From positions 620,001 through 684,000 of the forward strand of contig NZ_SODU01000003.1 in NCBI RefSeq assembly GCF_004366075.1: a stretch of 64,000 nucleotides of DNA, in the 5' to 3' direction. Both the position numbers and the translations under genes were made by a program. The notes under the pieces were generated by a model, which did no database searches, had not been told where the DNA came from, and was given only the letters and a program-made list of their open reading frames with translations. Numbering within the stretch: the stretch's first letter is position 1; every line of letters begins with the position of its first letter. The stretch is from Kribbella pratensis (GTDB lineage Bacteria > Actinomycetota > Actinomycetes > Propionibacteriales > Kribbellaceae). Shown here in pieces: positions 45,113 to 53,933 of the stretch.

Positions 45113-45757
45113 CTACTCGGCCGCGGCGGCCACCGGCTCCTCGGCGGCGGTCGGCTCGTCCCGCTGCACGCCCGCCTCGGCCTCGGCCTCGGCCATCTCC
45201 GCGTCGACCTGCTCGGCGGTCGGCTGCGCGGTGACGTTCACGACCAGGGTGTCCGGCTCGATGGCCAGCGTCGTACCGGTCGGCAGCTGCAGATCCGACG
45301 CGTGGATCTGGGCGCCGACCTCCAGGCCCTCGATCGAGACGGTGACACCGTCGGGGATGTGCGTCGCCTCGGCCTCGACCAGGATGCTCTGCGCCTCCAG
45401 GACGACCAGGGCGTCGCTGACGGCCTCGCCCTCGAGGTGCACCGCGATGTCGACCTGGACCTTCTCGCCGCGGCGGACGATGACCAGGTCCACGTGCTCG
45501 ATGAAGCCCTTGATCGGGTCGCGCTGGACCTGCTTCGGCAGCGCCAGGTGGGACTCGCTGCCCTCGACCTCGATCAGCAGCAGGGCGTTGGCGGTCTTCA
45601 GGGCCAGCATGGTGTCGTGACCGGGCAGCGTGATGTGCACCGGGTCCGTGCCGTGGCCGTAGAGGACGGCGGGCACCTTGTTGTCCCGGCGGATTCGGCG
45701 GGCAGCTCCCTTACCGAACTCCGTACGCGATTCGGCGTGGATCTTGACCTCGGCCAC
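45113..45757 (-). CDS. rplY: Ribosomal protein bL25 (long CTC form)
   Basis: A 214-residue 5S rRNA-binding protein of the general stress/CTC type. The N-terminal L25 domain is ESRTEFGKGAARRIRRDNKV then PAVLYGHGTDPVHITLPG. The TL5 C-terminal domain includes VHLEGEAVSDALVVLEAQSI. An acidic Glu/Ala-rich tail ends the protein. It is the first gene of the rplY-pth-mfd run. The 267 bases upstream up to 46024 hold no gene. Confidence 0.94.
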   Translation of the reverse strand: MAEVKIHAESRTEFGKGAARRIRRDNKVPAVLYGHGTDPVHITLPGHDTMLALKTANALLLIEVEGSESHLALPKQVQRDPIKGFIEHVDLVIVRRGEKVQVDIAVHLEGEAVSDALVVLEAQSILVEAEATHIPDGVTVSIEGLEVGAQIHASDLQLPTGTTLAIEPDTLVVNVTAQPTAEQVDAEMAEAEAEAGVQRDEPTAAEEPVAAAAE

Positions 45758-46024
45758 GAGATGAACTCCTCAAAAGCGTTGCGGTGATCTGTTGGCTGGA
45801 TGGAACTCGGCTGCGGCCTCAGCGGGCGCCTGCTGACCCCGAGAAGGCGTCAGGCAACGAACCACCGCGTCGATCACGGAGCCGCGCCCAACAGTTCCGG
45901 GGGGCGTCCCTCGCCGAGGCAACCAAAACAGTCTACCCACGAGCCCGGCCAGACGGGAAATCCGTCCGCCCGAGGCACTTTGCTCCCGGTACGACAGGCT
46001 TGCGGTGACCGCTTTTCCGGAGGT

Positions 46025-46786
46025 TCAGCTGAGTCTGGTCCAGACCTGTCGGAGGGCTCGGGCCGCGTCGCCTTCGAGTCCTGCGGCGTCCAAGGTCTCG
46101 GCCAGTTCGTCGAACTCGGGGCCCCAGCGCCAGGCGACGCTGCGGAGTTGTTCCGGGAGGGCCGGGTCCTTCAGGGAGCCGGCATCGGCGCGGGTCTGCT
46201 GGGCGATCAGCGCCTCGGTGACACCGTGCTTCTCGGCCAACTGGAAGGCGAGCACGGCCAGCGCCGCTTTGCCCTTGTTGTACAGCGCGTACGACGATTT
46301 CGCCGCGCTGGCCGCACCTGGTTCGGAGCCGACCACCATCGGGGTGACCGCGGTACCGGCCCACAACGTGGCGACCTGGTCGGCCGCCGTACCGGACAGC
46401 ATCAGATGCGTCGGGCTAGGGCCACCAGTCGGCGGCGGCCCGACCACGCCGGCGTCGACGAACGTCGCATCAGGTACGGCGGACTGGGCCTCACGCAGCG
46501 ATGCCGGGGACAGCGGATTCGCCTCGACGTACAAGCCGGCGAAGCCCGCAGCGCCGACCTGCTTGGCGATGTCGACCGCCCCCTGCGGCGCACAAGAACA
46601 GAGCACCGCCTCGGCGCCACCGACCGCATCGGCGAACGATGCACCGATCAGCCCGGCCTCCTCGGCCCGCGCCTTCGACGCGGCACTGCGACCGTCCGGC
46701 ACCCAGCGCACCTCGCGGCCGGCGGCGACCAACTGCGCCGCGAGCTTCGAGCCCATCGCTCCTGGGTGGAAGACAGCGATTCGCAT
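46025..46786 (-). CDS. NAD(P)-dependent dehydrogenase, 6PGDH-like with DUF1932
   Basis: A 253-residue oxidoreductase. The N-terminal Rossmann motif is IAVFHPGAMGSKLAAQLVAA. Cofactor-side segments are ADAVGGAEAVLCSCAPQGAV and GLYVEANPLSPASL, and the C-terminal helical domain (AAKSSYALYNKGKAALAVLA) has the Lys expected for beta-hydroxyacid dehydrogenases. GxGxxG is reduced to HPGAMG, as in this subfamily. The substrate is unknown. It follows the frameshifted regulator gene by 24 bases. Confidence 0.82.
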   Translation of the reverse strand: MRIAVFHPGAMGSKLAAQLVAAGREVRWVPDGRSAASKARAEEAGLIGASFADAVGGAEAVLCSCAPQGAVDIAKQVGAAGFAGLYVEANPLSPASLREAQSAVPDATFVDAGVVGPPPTGGPSPTHLMLSGTAADQVATLWAGTAVTPMVVGSEPGAASAAKSSYALYNKGKAALAVLAFQLAEKHGVTEALIAQQTRADAGSLKDPALPEQLRSVAWRWGPEFDELAETLDAAGLEGDAARALRQVWTRLS

Positions 46787-46810
46787 GGCGCCAGTCCTTC
46801 GGGAGAGCGG

Positions 46811-47450
46811 TCAGTGCCCTCCAAGATAGGCGAGGACCGCGAGCACCCGGCGGTGCTGTTCGTCGTTGGTGAGCAGGCCGAGCTTCGCCAGGATGCTGCC
46901 GACGTGCGTTTCGACGGTCCGCTCGGTCAGGAACAGCCGCCGGCCGATGCCGACGTTGGTGCAACCCTCGGCCATCAGCGCGAGTACCTCGCGCTCACGC
47001 GGGGTCAGCGGCGCGAGGCGGTCGTCGGCCTGCCGCCGGCCGATCAACCGGCTGACGACCTCCGGATCGAGGGCCGACCCACCGGCCGCGACCCGGTCCA
47101 GCGCGTCCAGGAACTCGTCGACCGCCAGCACGCGGTCCTTGAGCAGGTAGCCGAAGCGGCCGGTCGCGACCAGTTCGACGGAGTGCCGGGTCTCTACGTG
47201 CTGGGAGAGCAGGACGATCCCGAGCTCTGGGTTCAGCACCCGCAGCCGGCGCGGCCCGTGCGCCGTCGTCGGTCCCGTCGGGCGGCATCCGGACGTCGAT
47301 GACGGCCAGGTCCGGACGGGTCTCCGCCACCACGGTCACCAGGCTCGTGGCATCCGCGGCCAGGCCTGCGATCTCGTGCCCCGCATCGGCCAGGAGACGC
47401 GCGAGCCCCTCCCGGAACAACGCCGAGTCCTCGCCGATCACGATTCGCAC
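46811..47450 (-). pseudogene. LuxR-family response regulator with a frameshift
   Basis: The receiver half starts at GTG 47448-47450 (VRIVIGEDSALFREGLARLL), carries the phospho-acceptor in [10 protein letters not shown], and runs in frame to about 47256. The remainder ([20 protein letters not shown], then [15 protein letters not shown] and [18 protein letters not shown]) is in another frame. Total length is 640 bases, one more than a multiple of three. Removing one G near 47252 restores a normal 212-residue regulator. It overlaps its kinase gene by 13 bases. It is either a real recent lesion or a sequence error. Confidence 0.85.
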
Positions 47451-49405
47451 GGCAGCACCGCCTCCACCGTCGTACCGCGGCCGGCCGGACTCCTCAGCTC
47501 CAGCGCACCGCCGACCGCCGCAACCCGATCCAGCAGTCCGCTCAGGCCGGAACCCGGCCGCGGTACGGCTCCCCCGCACCCGTCGTCCTCGATCCGGACC
47601 CGCATCGCATCGGCCGACCGCGCCACCCGGACCACGATCGACGTGGCATTGGCGTACTTCGCCGCGTTCGTCACCGCCTCGGCGGCCACGAAGTACGCCG
47701 TCGTCGCCAACTCGTCGGGAAGATCGGCCGGGATCTGCAACTGGACCGGTATCGGCAGCGACTGGGTGATCGCGCTCAACGCGGCGTGCAGCCCGTCGTC
47801 CAGGCTGGTCGGGCGCAGGCCGTGGGCGATCTGCCGCAACTCGGCGACCGCCGTACCGAGCTCGGCGACGCCTTGGTCGAGCAGCCCGTTCACGTCGACC
47901 GTCCCGTCGTCCAGATGCCGCTGAGCAAGCCGTAGCGCCATACCCAACGCGACCAGCCGCTGCTGCGCGCCGTCGTGCAGATCACGCTCCAGCCGCCGCC
48001 GCTCCTCGTCACCGGCCTGCACCAGCCGCGCGCGGCTCGCGGCCACCTCGCGCAATGCACCGGCCAGCTCCGCGCGCAACCGGGTCACCTCCACCAGACT
48101 GGCCGCCGCGGCGGCCACAGCCTTCAGTACGGCGGGAGACGTCGTGCCGGATGCGAGTACGCCGATCTGCTCGCCGCCCAACAGCACCGGGACCAGCCGC
48201 GGCCCGGCCACCGGTGCACCTGCTGCGTCGACGAAGCCGGACGCGCCCGGGACCAGCAGACCGACGCGAAGAGCCGGATCGCGAAGCGCGCCCCGCAACG
48301 CGGACTCGAGGTCCTCCGGCTGGGCCTGCTCGGTGTGGATCCGCCGCTGCAGATCCTCGATCGCCAGCAGGGCAGCCCGTCGCGGCGGGTAGAGCCGCCG
48401 ATCGACTGCGCGCTGCAGCCGGGTTCGCAACGGCGCCAGGATCAACGCGCAGACGGCAGTCGCTGCGGCGGCGACCAGGGCCGAGTCGCGCCCCAGTACC
48501 AATCCGAGTGAGACGGCTGCGACGGCGTACGTGCCCAGCAGGACGACCATCACGATGCTGTAGCTGACGGTGTCAGCCAGCACCCGGTCGACGTCGTACA
48601 GATCGTGCCGGAGCATGGCCACGGCGACGGAGGCCGGGATGGACACCAGTGCGAGGATCCCGAAGGCGGTTGCCACGATGCCGCTGCGACCGGTGACCAG
48701 GATCTCGGCCAGGCACACGAGCGGGTAGACGACGGCGGCCAGGCCCGCGAGCAGCAGCCATTTCAGCTGCGCACGGACTGCGCCGGTCGAGCCGCGGTAC
48801 CGGATCGCCACGGGAACGACCGCGGTGAGACAGAGCGCCAGGAATCCGAAGAACACGACCTCGCTCAGCACGGCAAGGACGCCGGACAGCGGGAGGTACG
48901 GCCGAGGCACATCCTGGAGTGGCGACAGGAACGGTTCCGAGGCGAACGCACCGAAGGCCTGCTGGCCTACGCCGAGCACCAGCAGCGCCAGGGGAACCGC
49001 TCGCCACCGACGACTCACCAGCTGACCCGTCGGGAAGTAGAGCAGCAGGAACGCGACCGCGACCAGCAGCCACCAGCCGCTTTCGTCGAGCCAGGCGACC
49101 ACCCGGCTGTCGAGTGGCAAGCGCCCCGGATCGTGTACGACGGCGTTGTAGTAGACATCGCGCGCGGTCAGGAACACGGCGATCGCGCCGATCCAGCCGA
49201 GGATCGCCCCGACCGGGTTGGCCGGCTGCCGGCGGGTGACCGCGAGCCCGATTGCCGCGATCGCGGTTCCGATCGCGGCCAGGCCGATGAAGTTCCGCAG
49301 CGTGTGCGGGCCGGTGCGGTACGCGACCAGCAGCCAGGAGCTTCCCGCTACCAGCGTCAAAGCCAGCAGGAAGGAACCGAGCGCGACCCACCGCGGCCAC
49401 CGCAT
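47438..49405 (-). CDS. Large sensor histidine kinase with GAF-like region
   Basis: A 655-residue kinase. About nine N-terminal membrane segments (ALGSFLLALTLVAGSSWLLV onwards) are followed by a GAF-like sensor region around 360-440. The phospho-acceptor His is in LERDLHDGAQQRLVALGMAL. The ATPase domain has AAEAVTNAAKYANAT (N-box) and GSGLSGLLDRVAAVGG. Start ATG 49405 is chosen over a Pro/Arg-rich longer form. Its cognate regulator directly downstream is frameshifted, so the pathway may be broken. Confidence 0.88.
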   Translation of the reverse strand: MRWPRWVALGSFLLALTLVAGSSWLLVAYRTGPHTLRNFIGLAAIGTAIAAIGLAVTRRQPANPVGAILGWIGAIAVFLTARDVYYNAVVHDPGRLPLDSRVVAWLDESGWWLLVAVAFLLLYFPTGQLVSRRWRAVPLALLVLGVGQQAFGAFASEPFLSPLQDVPRPYLPLSGVLAVLSEVVFFGFLALCLTAVVPVAIRYRGSTGAVRAQLKWLLLAGLAAVVYPLVCLAEILVTGRSGIVATAFGILALVSIPASVAVAMLRHDLYDVDRVLADTVSYSIVMVVLLGTYAVAAVSLGLVLGRDSALVAAAATAVCALILAPLRTRLQRAVDRRLYPPRRAALLAIEDLQRRIHTEQAQPEDLESALRGALRDPALRVGLLVPGASGFVDAAGAPVAGPRLVPVLLGGEQIGVLASGTTSPAVLKAVAAAAASLVEVTRLRAELAGALREVAASRARLVQAGDEERRRLERDLHDGAQQRLVALGMALRLAQRHLDDGTVDVNGLLDQGVAELGTAVAELRQIAHGLRPTSLDDGLHAALSAITQSLPIPVQLQIPADLPDELATTAYFVAAEAVTNAAKYANATSIVVRVARSADAMRVRIEDDGCGGAVPRPGSGLSGLLDRVAAVGGALELRSPAGRGTTVEAVLPCES

Positions 49406-49543
49406 GTCGTCAGGGTAAGGCCGGTTTCGGCCGGATCGACTCCGAGCTGGCACGGAGATCCGGGTCCGTGCTCCCTGCGATGTGCCGACCGGCCCTGAGG
49501 ACGTTCGCTGGAGCTGTCCGAATTACTCGCGGGAGGGGTCCCG

Positions 49544-50224
49544 ATGTCCACCACAACTGTCCGGCCGAACGTCGTACCTGCCGATCCTGTCACCCGCCGG
49601 CGCATCGGCGCGATCGGCCTCGTACTCACCATCAGCAACGTCATCGCGACGCCTGGCGGCGTGCTCTGGCCCGAACCGTCCGGCGGCGGCGAGACCTACT
49701 CGTATGCCGACATCCAGCCGCTGCGGGACCGCTGGTGGGGCCTGCTGGTCGTCCTGAGCGTGAGCGCGCTCCTCGGCGTACCGGCTCAGGCCTTCCTCAC
49801 CACCTACCTCGTCCGCGAGCGCGGTGCGGCCTGGGCCACGACCGGCGGCTTTCTGATGTGGATCGGGATCGCGTTCCAGGCGGTCGGTGTCGGCGTGCTC
49901 GCAGCGACGTACTACGTCGCCACCGGGGTCGATGCCACGACCGGCGGCGCGGTGATCGACAACGCGAACGACGACCTGCTGCACCTGTTCGGTCCGCTGC
50001 TCGCCGGCGCGCTGGTGGTCGCCCTCGGAACAGTGATCCAGGTGGTCGGGTTGTGGCGGTCGCACGCCGTACCGCGCTGGGTTCCGCTGCTGGTGCTGTT
50101 CGTCGTGATCAGCTTCGTGGTCCCGGGGAACGGGTGGATCGGGCTGGCCGTGCAGATCCCGATGGCGGCCGGCGGGATCGCCATCGCGTACTACGCGTGG
50201 CGCCGGGCCGCCGCCGAAAGTTAG
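49544..50224 (+). CDS. Six-TM membrane protein, unknown function
   Basis: A 226-residue protein with about six hydrophobic segments: RIGAIGLVLTISNVIATPGG, WWGLLVVLSVSALLGVPAQA, FLMWIGIAFQAVGVGVLAAT, GPLLAGALVVALGTVIQVVG, VPLLVLFVVISFVVPGNGWI and IPMAAGGIAIAYYAW. No family name recognised. GGGAGGGG stands before the ATG. It is divergent from the large kinase, which makes it a possible target of that two-component system. It is tail-to-tail with prs (4-base overlap). Confidence 0.75.
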   Translation: MSTTTVRPNVVPADPVTRRRIGAIGLVLTISNVIATPGGVLWPEPSGGGETYSYADIQPLRDRWWGLLVVLSVSALLGVPAQAFLTTYLVRERGAAWATTGGFLMWIGIAFQAVGVGVLAATYYVATGVDATTGGAVIDNANDDLLHLFGPLLAGALVVALGTVIQVVGLWRSHAVPRWVPLLVLFVVISFVVPGNGWIGLAVQIPMAAGGIAIAYYAWRRAAAES

Positions 50225-51201
50225 GCGCGGCCGTCGAAGAGGCTGGTCACCGAGCCGTCCTCGAAGACCTCGCGGATGGCTCGGCTGATCAGCGGCGCGA
50301 TCGACAGTTCGGTGAGCTTGTCGAAGCGGCGCTCCTCGGCGATCGGCAGCGTGTTGGTGACGATCACCTCGCTGGCCTGGCAGTTCTTCAGCCGGTCCAC
50401 CGCGGGGCCGGACAGGATCGCGTGCGTCGCGGCGATGACCACGCCCGCGGCGCCCTCGGCGTACAGCGCGTCGGCCGCCTTGGTGATGGTGCCGGCGGTG
50501 TCGATCATGTCGTCGACCAGGATGCAGACCCGGCCCTTGACCTCACCGACGACCCGGTTCGCGACCGTCTCGTTCGGTCGGTCGATGTCGCGGGTCTTGT
50601 GGATGAAGGCCAGCGGCGCGTTGTTCAGCCGCGCCGACCACTGCTCGGCCACCTTGATCCGGCCGGCGTCCGGCGACACCACGGCCAGTTGCTGGTCGCC
50701 GTACTTCTGCCGCACGTAGTCGCTCAGGATCGGCAGTGCCATCAGGTGGTCGACCGGGCCGTCGAAGAAGCCCTGGATCTGCGAGGTGTGCAGGTCCACG
50801 CAGATCAGCCGGTTCGCGCCCGCGGTCTTGAACAGGTCGGCCATCAGCCGGGCCGAGATCGGCTCCCGGCCGCGGTGCTTCTTGTCCTGCCGCGCGTACC
50901 CGTAGAACGGGAGCACCACGGTGATCCGCTTGGCCGACGCCCGCTTCAGCGCGTCGACCATGATCAGCTGCTCCATGATCCACTCGTTGATCGGCGAGGT
51001 GTGACTCTGGATCACGAACGCGTCACTGCCCCGGACCGACTCCTCGAACCGGACGTAGATCTCGCCGTTGGCGAAGTCGTACGCCTGGGTCGGGACCAGG
51101 CCGGACCCGAGCTCGGTGGCCACCTCCTCGGCGAGACCGGGATGCGCCCGGCCGGAGAAAACCATCAGGTTCTTCTCGGTGGTTCGTTTCATCCCGCTCA
51201 T
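50221..51201 (-). CDS. prs: Ribose-phosphate pyrophosphokinase
   Basis: A 326-residue PRPP synthetase. The N-terminal is LMVFSGRAHPGLAEEVATEL, the ATP/flexible loop is KRITVVLPFYGYARQDKKHR, the signature is ICVDLHTSQIQGFFDGPVDH, and the PRPP-binding loop is VCILVDDMIDTAGTITKAAD. The start is ATG 51201 with GGGAGG eight bases upstream. It follows glmU by 30 bases, the common order. Confidence 0.96.
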   Translation of the reverse strand: MSGMKRTTEKNLMVFSGRAHPGLAEEVATELGSGLVPTQAYDFANGEIYVRFEESVRGSDAFVIQSHTSPINEWIMEQLIMVDALKRASAKRITVVLPFYGYARQDKKHRGREPISARLMADLFKTAGANRLICVDLHTSQIQGFFDGPVDHLMALPILSDYVRQKYGDQQLAVVSPDAGRIKVAEQWSARLNNAPLAFIHKTRDIDRPNETVANRVVGEVKGRVCILVDDMIDTAGTITKAADALYAEGAAGVVIAATHAILSGPAVDRLKNCQASEVIVTNTLPIAEERRFDKLTELSIAPLISRAIREVFEDGSVTSLFDGRA

Positions 51202-51231
51202 CGCCCGCGCCTCCCGTTGATCCTGTACCGC

Positions 51232-52695
51232 TCAGGCCTGCTCGTCCGGCTGGTCCACCGGCTGCTGGTCGGCGAGTGCCGCCTCGGCCGCCGCGGCGGT
51301 CTTGGTGCCGGGCCGCTTGCGGGCGACCCAGCCCTTGATGTTGCGTTGCCGGCCGCGTGCGACCGCGATCTCGCCCGGGCCGACGTCCTCGGTGAGCGCC
51401 GTACCGGCCGCCAGGTATGCGCCGTCCGCGATCGTCCGCGGGGCCACGATCACCGAGTGGCTGCCGATGAACGAGTGCTTGCCGATGTGCGTCGGGTACT
51501 TCTTGAGGCCGTCGTAGTTCGCGAAGATCGTGCCGGCGCCGATGTTCGTGCCCTCACCGATCGTGGCGTCGCCGGCGTACGTCAGGTGCGGGACCTTGGC
51601 GCCGTCGCCGATGGTCGAGTTCTTGGTCTCCACGAAGGTGCCGATCTTGCCCTTCACGCCGAGCTTGGTGCCCGGGCGCAGGTACGCGAACGGGCCGACC
51701 GACGCGCCGTCCCCGATCACCGCGAGCGTTCCGTGCGTCCGGATGATCGTCGCGTTCTCGCCGATCTCCACGTCCGTCAGCGTGGTGTCCGGGCCGATCG
51801 TCGTACCGCTGCCGACCGTGGTGGCGCCGTGCAGCTGGGTGTTCGGCAGCAGGGTGACGTCCCGGGCGACCTCGACGGTCTGGTCGACCCAGGTCGTGTT
51901 CGGGTCGACGATCGTGACGCCCTCGCGCATCAGGCGAACGAGGGTACGGCGGTTCAGCTCGGCGCGGAGCGTGGCGAGCTGGAGCCGGTCGTTGACGCCC
52001 TCGGTCTGCATCGCGTCGCCGGTGACATGCGAGCCGACCCGCTTGCCGTCGGTCCGGGCGATGCTGATCACGTCGGTCAGGTAGAGCTCGCCCTGGGCGT
52101 TGTCGGTGGTGAGCCGGCTGAGACCGTCCCGCAGGGTGGCCGCGTCGAAGACGTAGATGCCGGCGTTGATCTCGTCGATCGCCCGCTGCTCGGGGGTGGC
52201 GTCCTTGTGCTCGACGATCGCCGCGACCGTGCCGTCCGCGCCCTGCACGATCCGCCCGTACCCGGTCGGGTCGGGGACCCGCGCGGTCAGGACGGTGACC
52301 GCGTTGCCGTGCTTGTCGTGCTCGGCGACCAGGTCGTGCAGCGTCTCCGCCTCGAGCAGCGGGACGTCGCCAGACGTCACGATCACCGAGCCGTCGAAGT
52401 CGGCCGGTACGGCGGTCAGCCCGGCGCGGACCGCGTCGCCGGTGCCCAGCTGCTGCTCCTGGACGGCGGTGCGGGCCTCCGGGTCGACGACCTTGAGATG
52501 TTCCTCGACCAGTTCGCGGCCGTTGCCGACCACGACCACGAGGTGTTCGGGGCTGAGCGCCCGGGCGGTCAGCACGGCGTGCCCGACGAGACTGCGCCCG
52601 CCGATCTCGTGCAACACCTTCGGGGTCGACGATTTCATCCGGGTGCCCAGACCGGCGGCCATGATGACGACCGCCGCGGGGCGATGGGAAGTCAC
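51232..52695 (-). CDS. glmU: Bifunctional GlmU (UDP-GlcNAc pyrophosphorylase/acetyltransferase)
   Basis: A 487-residue enzyme making UDP-GlcNAc for peptidoglycan. The N-terminal nucleotidyltransferase has VVIMAAGLGTRMKSSTPKVL and GTGDAVRAGL, with metal Asp in VTSGDVPLLEAETL. The C-terminal left-handed beta-helix has hexapeptides such as IGPDTTLTDVEIGENATI and the catalytic region LTYAGDATIGEGTNIGAGTI. An acidic/Ala tail ends the chain. The start is GTG 52695 with GAGGAG upstream. Lead gene of the glmU-prs pair. Confidence 0.96.
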   Translation of the reverse strand: MTSHRPAAVVIMAAGLGTRMKSSTPKVLHEIGGRSLVGHAVLTARALSPEHLVVVVGNGRELVEEHLKVVDPEARTAVQEQQLGTGDAVRAGLTAVPADFDGSVIVTSGDVPLLEAETLHDLVAEHDKHGNAVTVLTARVPDPTGYGRIVQGADGTVAAIVEHKDATPEQRAIDEINAGIYVFDAATLRDGLSRLTTDNAQGELYLTDVISIARTDGKRVGSHVTGDAMQTEGVNDRLQLATLRAELNRRTLVRLMREGVTIVDPNTTWVDQTVEVARDVTLLPNTQLHGATTVGSGTTIGPDTTLTDVEIGENATIIRTHGTLAVIGDGASVGPFAYLRPGTKLGVKGKIGTFVETKNSTIGDGAKVPHLTYAGDATIGEGTNIGAGTIFANYDGLKKYPTHIGKHSFIGSHSVIVAPRTIADGAYLAAGTALTEDVGPGEIAVARGRQRNIKGWVARKRPGTKTAAAAEAALADQQPVDQPDEQA

Positions 52696-52911
52696 GCGGT
52701 CTTCTCCTCGAGTTCCCTGCGAGTTCTTTCGACAAGTATCAGCATGGGCACCCCAAGCAGCGCCCGCGCAAGCCTACTTGCTTATCGGATACCCACTCGC
52801 ACGGGGACTGCGAGATCGATGTCACCCCCGCCGGGACAGCAGACGGTGAGGTCGGTAACTCTCAGTGATCTTCTGCTGCGTTACGCCTCCATTTCTGCAA
52901 GCCTGGGAGGC

Positions 52912-53247
52912 ATGGCCCTCAGACTCGGAGCAGTCATCCTGAACGTCCCGGACACCGGCCCTGCCGCCGACTTCTGGCGCCAGGCCCTCGACCTCACTCC
53001 CGATCCAGACAACGGGGATTTCCTCGCCCCAGCACCCGGCACCCCGGCCACCAGAGTTCACCTGGACAGCACCGACCGTACCCATCTCGACCTCTGGGTG
53101 GACAAAGAAACCTCAACCGCGGAAGCCGAGGTAGACCGCCTCATCGCCCTCGGCGCTGAACGGGTAGAAGACTGGACCTACCCGCCGGACGCCGACTTCG
53201 TCGTCCTGAAAGCCCCCGACGGAACGGTCTTCTGCGTCATCGGCTGA
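52912..53247 (+). CDS. Small VOC-family (glyoxalase-like) protein
   Basis: A 111-residue single-domain VOC protein. It begins ALRLGAVILNVPDTGPAADF, continues with THLDLWVDKETSTAEAEVDR, and ends DFVVLKAPDGTVFCVIG, the typical actinobacterial glyoxalase-like_dom-6 pattern. The start is ATG 52912 following GGGAGGC. The 216 bases before it, up to glmU, hold no gene. Its 3' end overlaps a phosphotransferase remnant on the other strand. Confidence 0.82.
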   Translation: MALRLGAVILNVPDTGPAADFWRQALDLTPDPDNGDFLAPAPGTPATRVHLDSTDRTHLDLWVDKETSTAEAEVDRLIALGAERVEDWTYPPDADFVVLKAPDGTVFCVIG

Positions 53248-53423
53248 GCAACGCCGCGACCCGAGGACTGTTGAAGAGCTTCGCAGTCAGTGGGACGTCG
53301 GTGTCGCGGTTGTAGGGGTCTTCGTCGTGGGCGTTGGCGATGATCAGGGAGTAGGCGCAGCTGGCGGCCGCGTCGAAGACCGGGTCGCCGGGCATGGTCA
53401 GGAGGCCGAAGTCGAGGAGCGGC
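53237..53423 (-). pseudogene. C-terminal fragment of an APH-fold phosphotransferase
   Basis: The minus frame reads VEPLLDFGLLTMPGDPVFDA followed by AYSLIIANAHDEDPYNRDTD and ends at TGA 53237-53239 (FNSPRVAALLSR). The metal-binding DFG and following GDPxFDA are typical of APH-family kinases. The ATP-binding lobe and HGD loop are absent upstream, where another gene lies in a different frame. It looks like a decayed gene rather than a complete one. Confidence 0.55.
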
Positions 53424-53894
53424 TCAACCGTACGAGCGTTCGGCGAAGCTGAGGCCGCCGCGTTCGGGGTGGGTCAGGTACTGCGACTTGCTGTGGACGG
53501 GTGGTGTGCGGACGTACTGCGTGAAGCCGGGTGCTCGGAGGCGGAGGTCGAAGTTGTGGCCCTCGAGGTGCCACAGCGGGTCCGGGCGGTCGTCGGGTGG
53601 GTCGAGCCGGTGCAGGTCGGCGATCTCGAGCAGGTCGTTCGCCGGCTCGAGCTCGCCCAAGACGTCCCACGCCTCGTCGAAGACCAAGGTCGACGGCGCG
53701 ATCCAGAACGTGAAGTGCCGCTGCGCGAACGCCGGATCCACCCACCGGACGATGTAGTCGAGATCGAGCAGTACGCGCTGCCAGGGAAACCCGTCCTCGC
53801 GGACGCCGATGCTCACCGCGTGCACGCGGCAGTCGTGCCAGCCCATCACCTCGAAGTCGGCCGCCGTCCAGGTCGACTTCTCCAGTTCCGCCAT
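53424..53894 (-). CDS. Hypothetical protein, 156 residues
   Basis: A soluble protein beginning MAELEKSTWTAADFEVMGWH and continuing with WQRVLLDLDYIVRWVDPAF and FWIAPSTLVFDEAWDVLGEL. It is aromatic and acidic, without signal or membrane segment. I cannot place it with confidence; the W-H-D-C-R-V-H-A start recalls small proteins annotated as immunity-like. It is head-to-head with the alpha/beta hydrolase gene, with 39 bases between. Confidence 0.65.
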   Translation of the reverse strand: MAELEKSTWTAADFEVMGWHDCRVHAVSIGVREDGFPWQRVLLDLDYIVRWVDPAFAQRHFTFWIAPSTLVFDEAWDVLGELEPANDLLEIADLHRLDPPDDRPDPLWHLEGHNFDLRLRAPGFTQYVRTPPVHSKSQYLTHPERGGLSFAERSYG

Positions 53895-53933
53895 CGCACC
53901 AGTATTGTCGGAAGGGCCTGGAATCCTTGTGCT

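Noticed and set aside
49468-53247. A 1,259-residue plus-strand frame across prs and glmU
   Set aside because: It is antisense to two unmistakable housekeeping genes; only its last 111 residues (VOC protein from 52912) look real.
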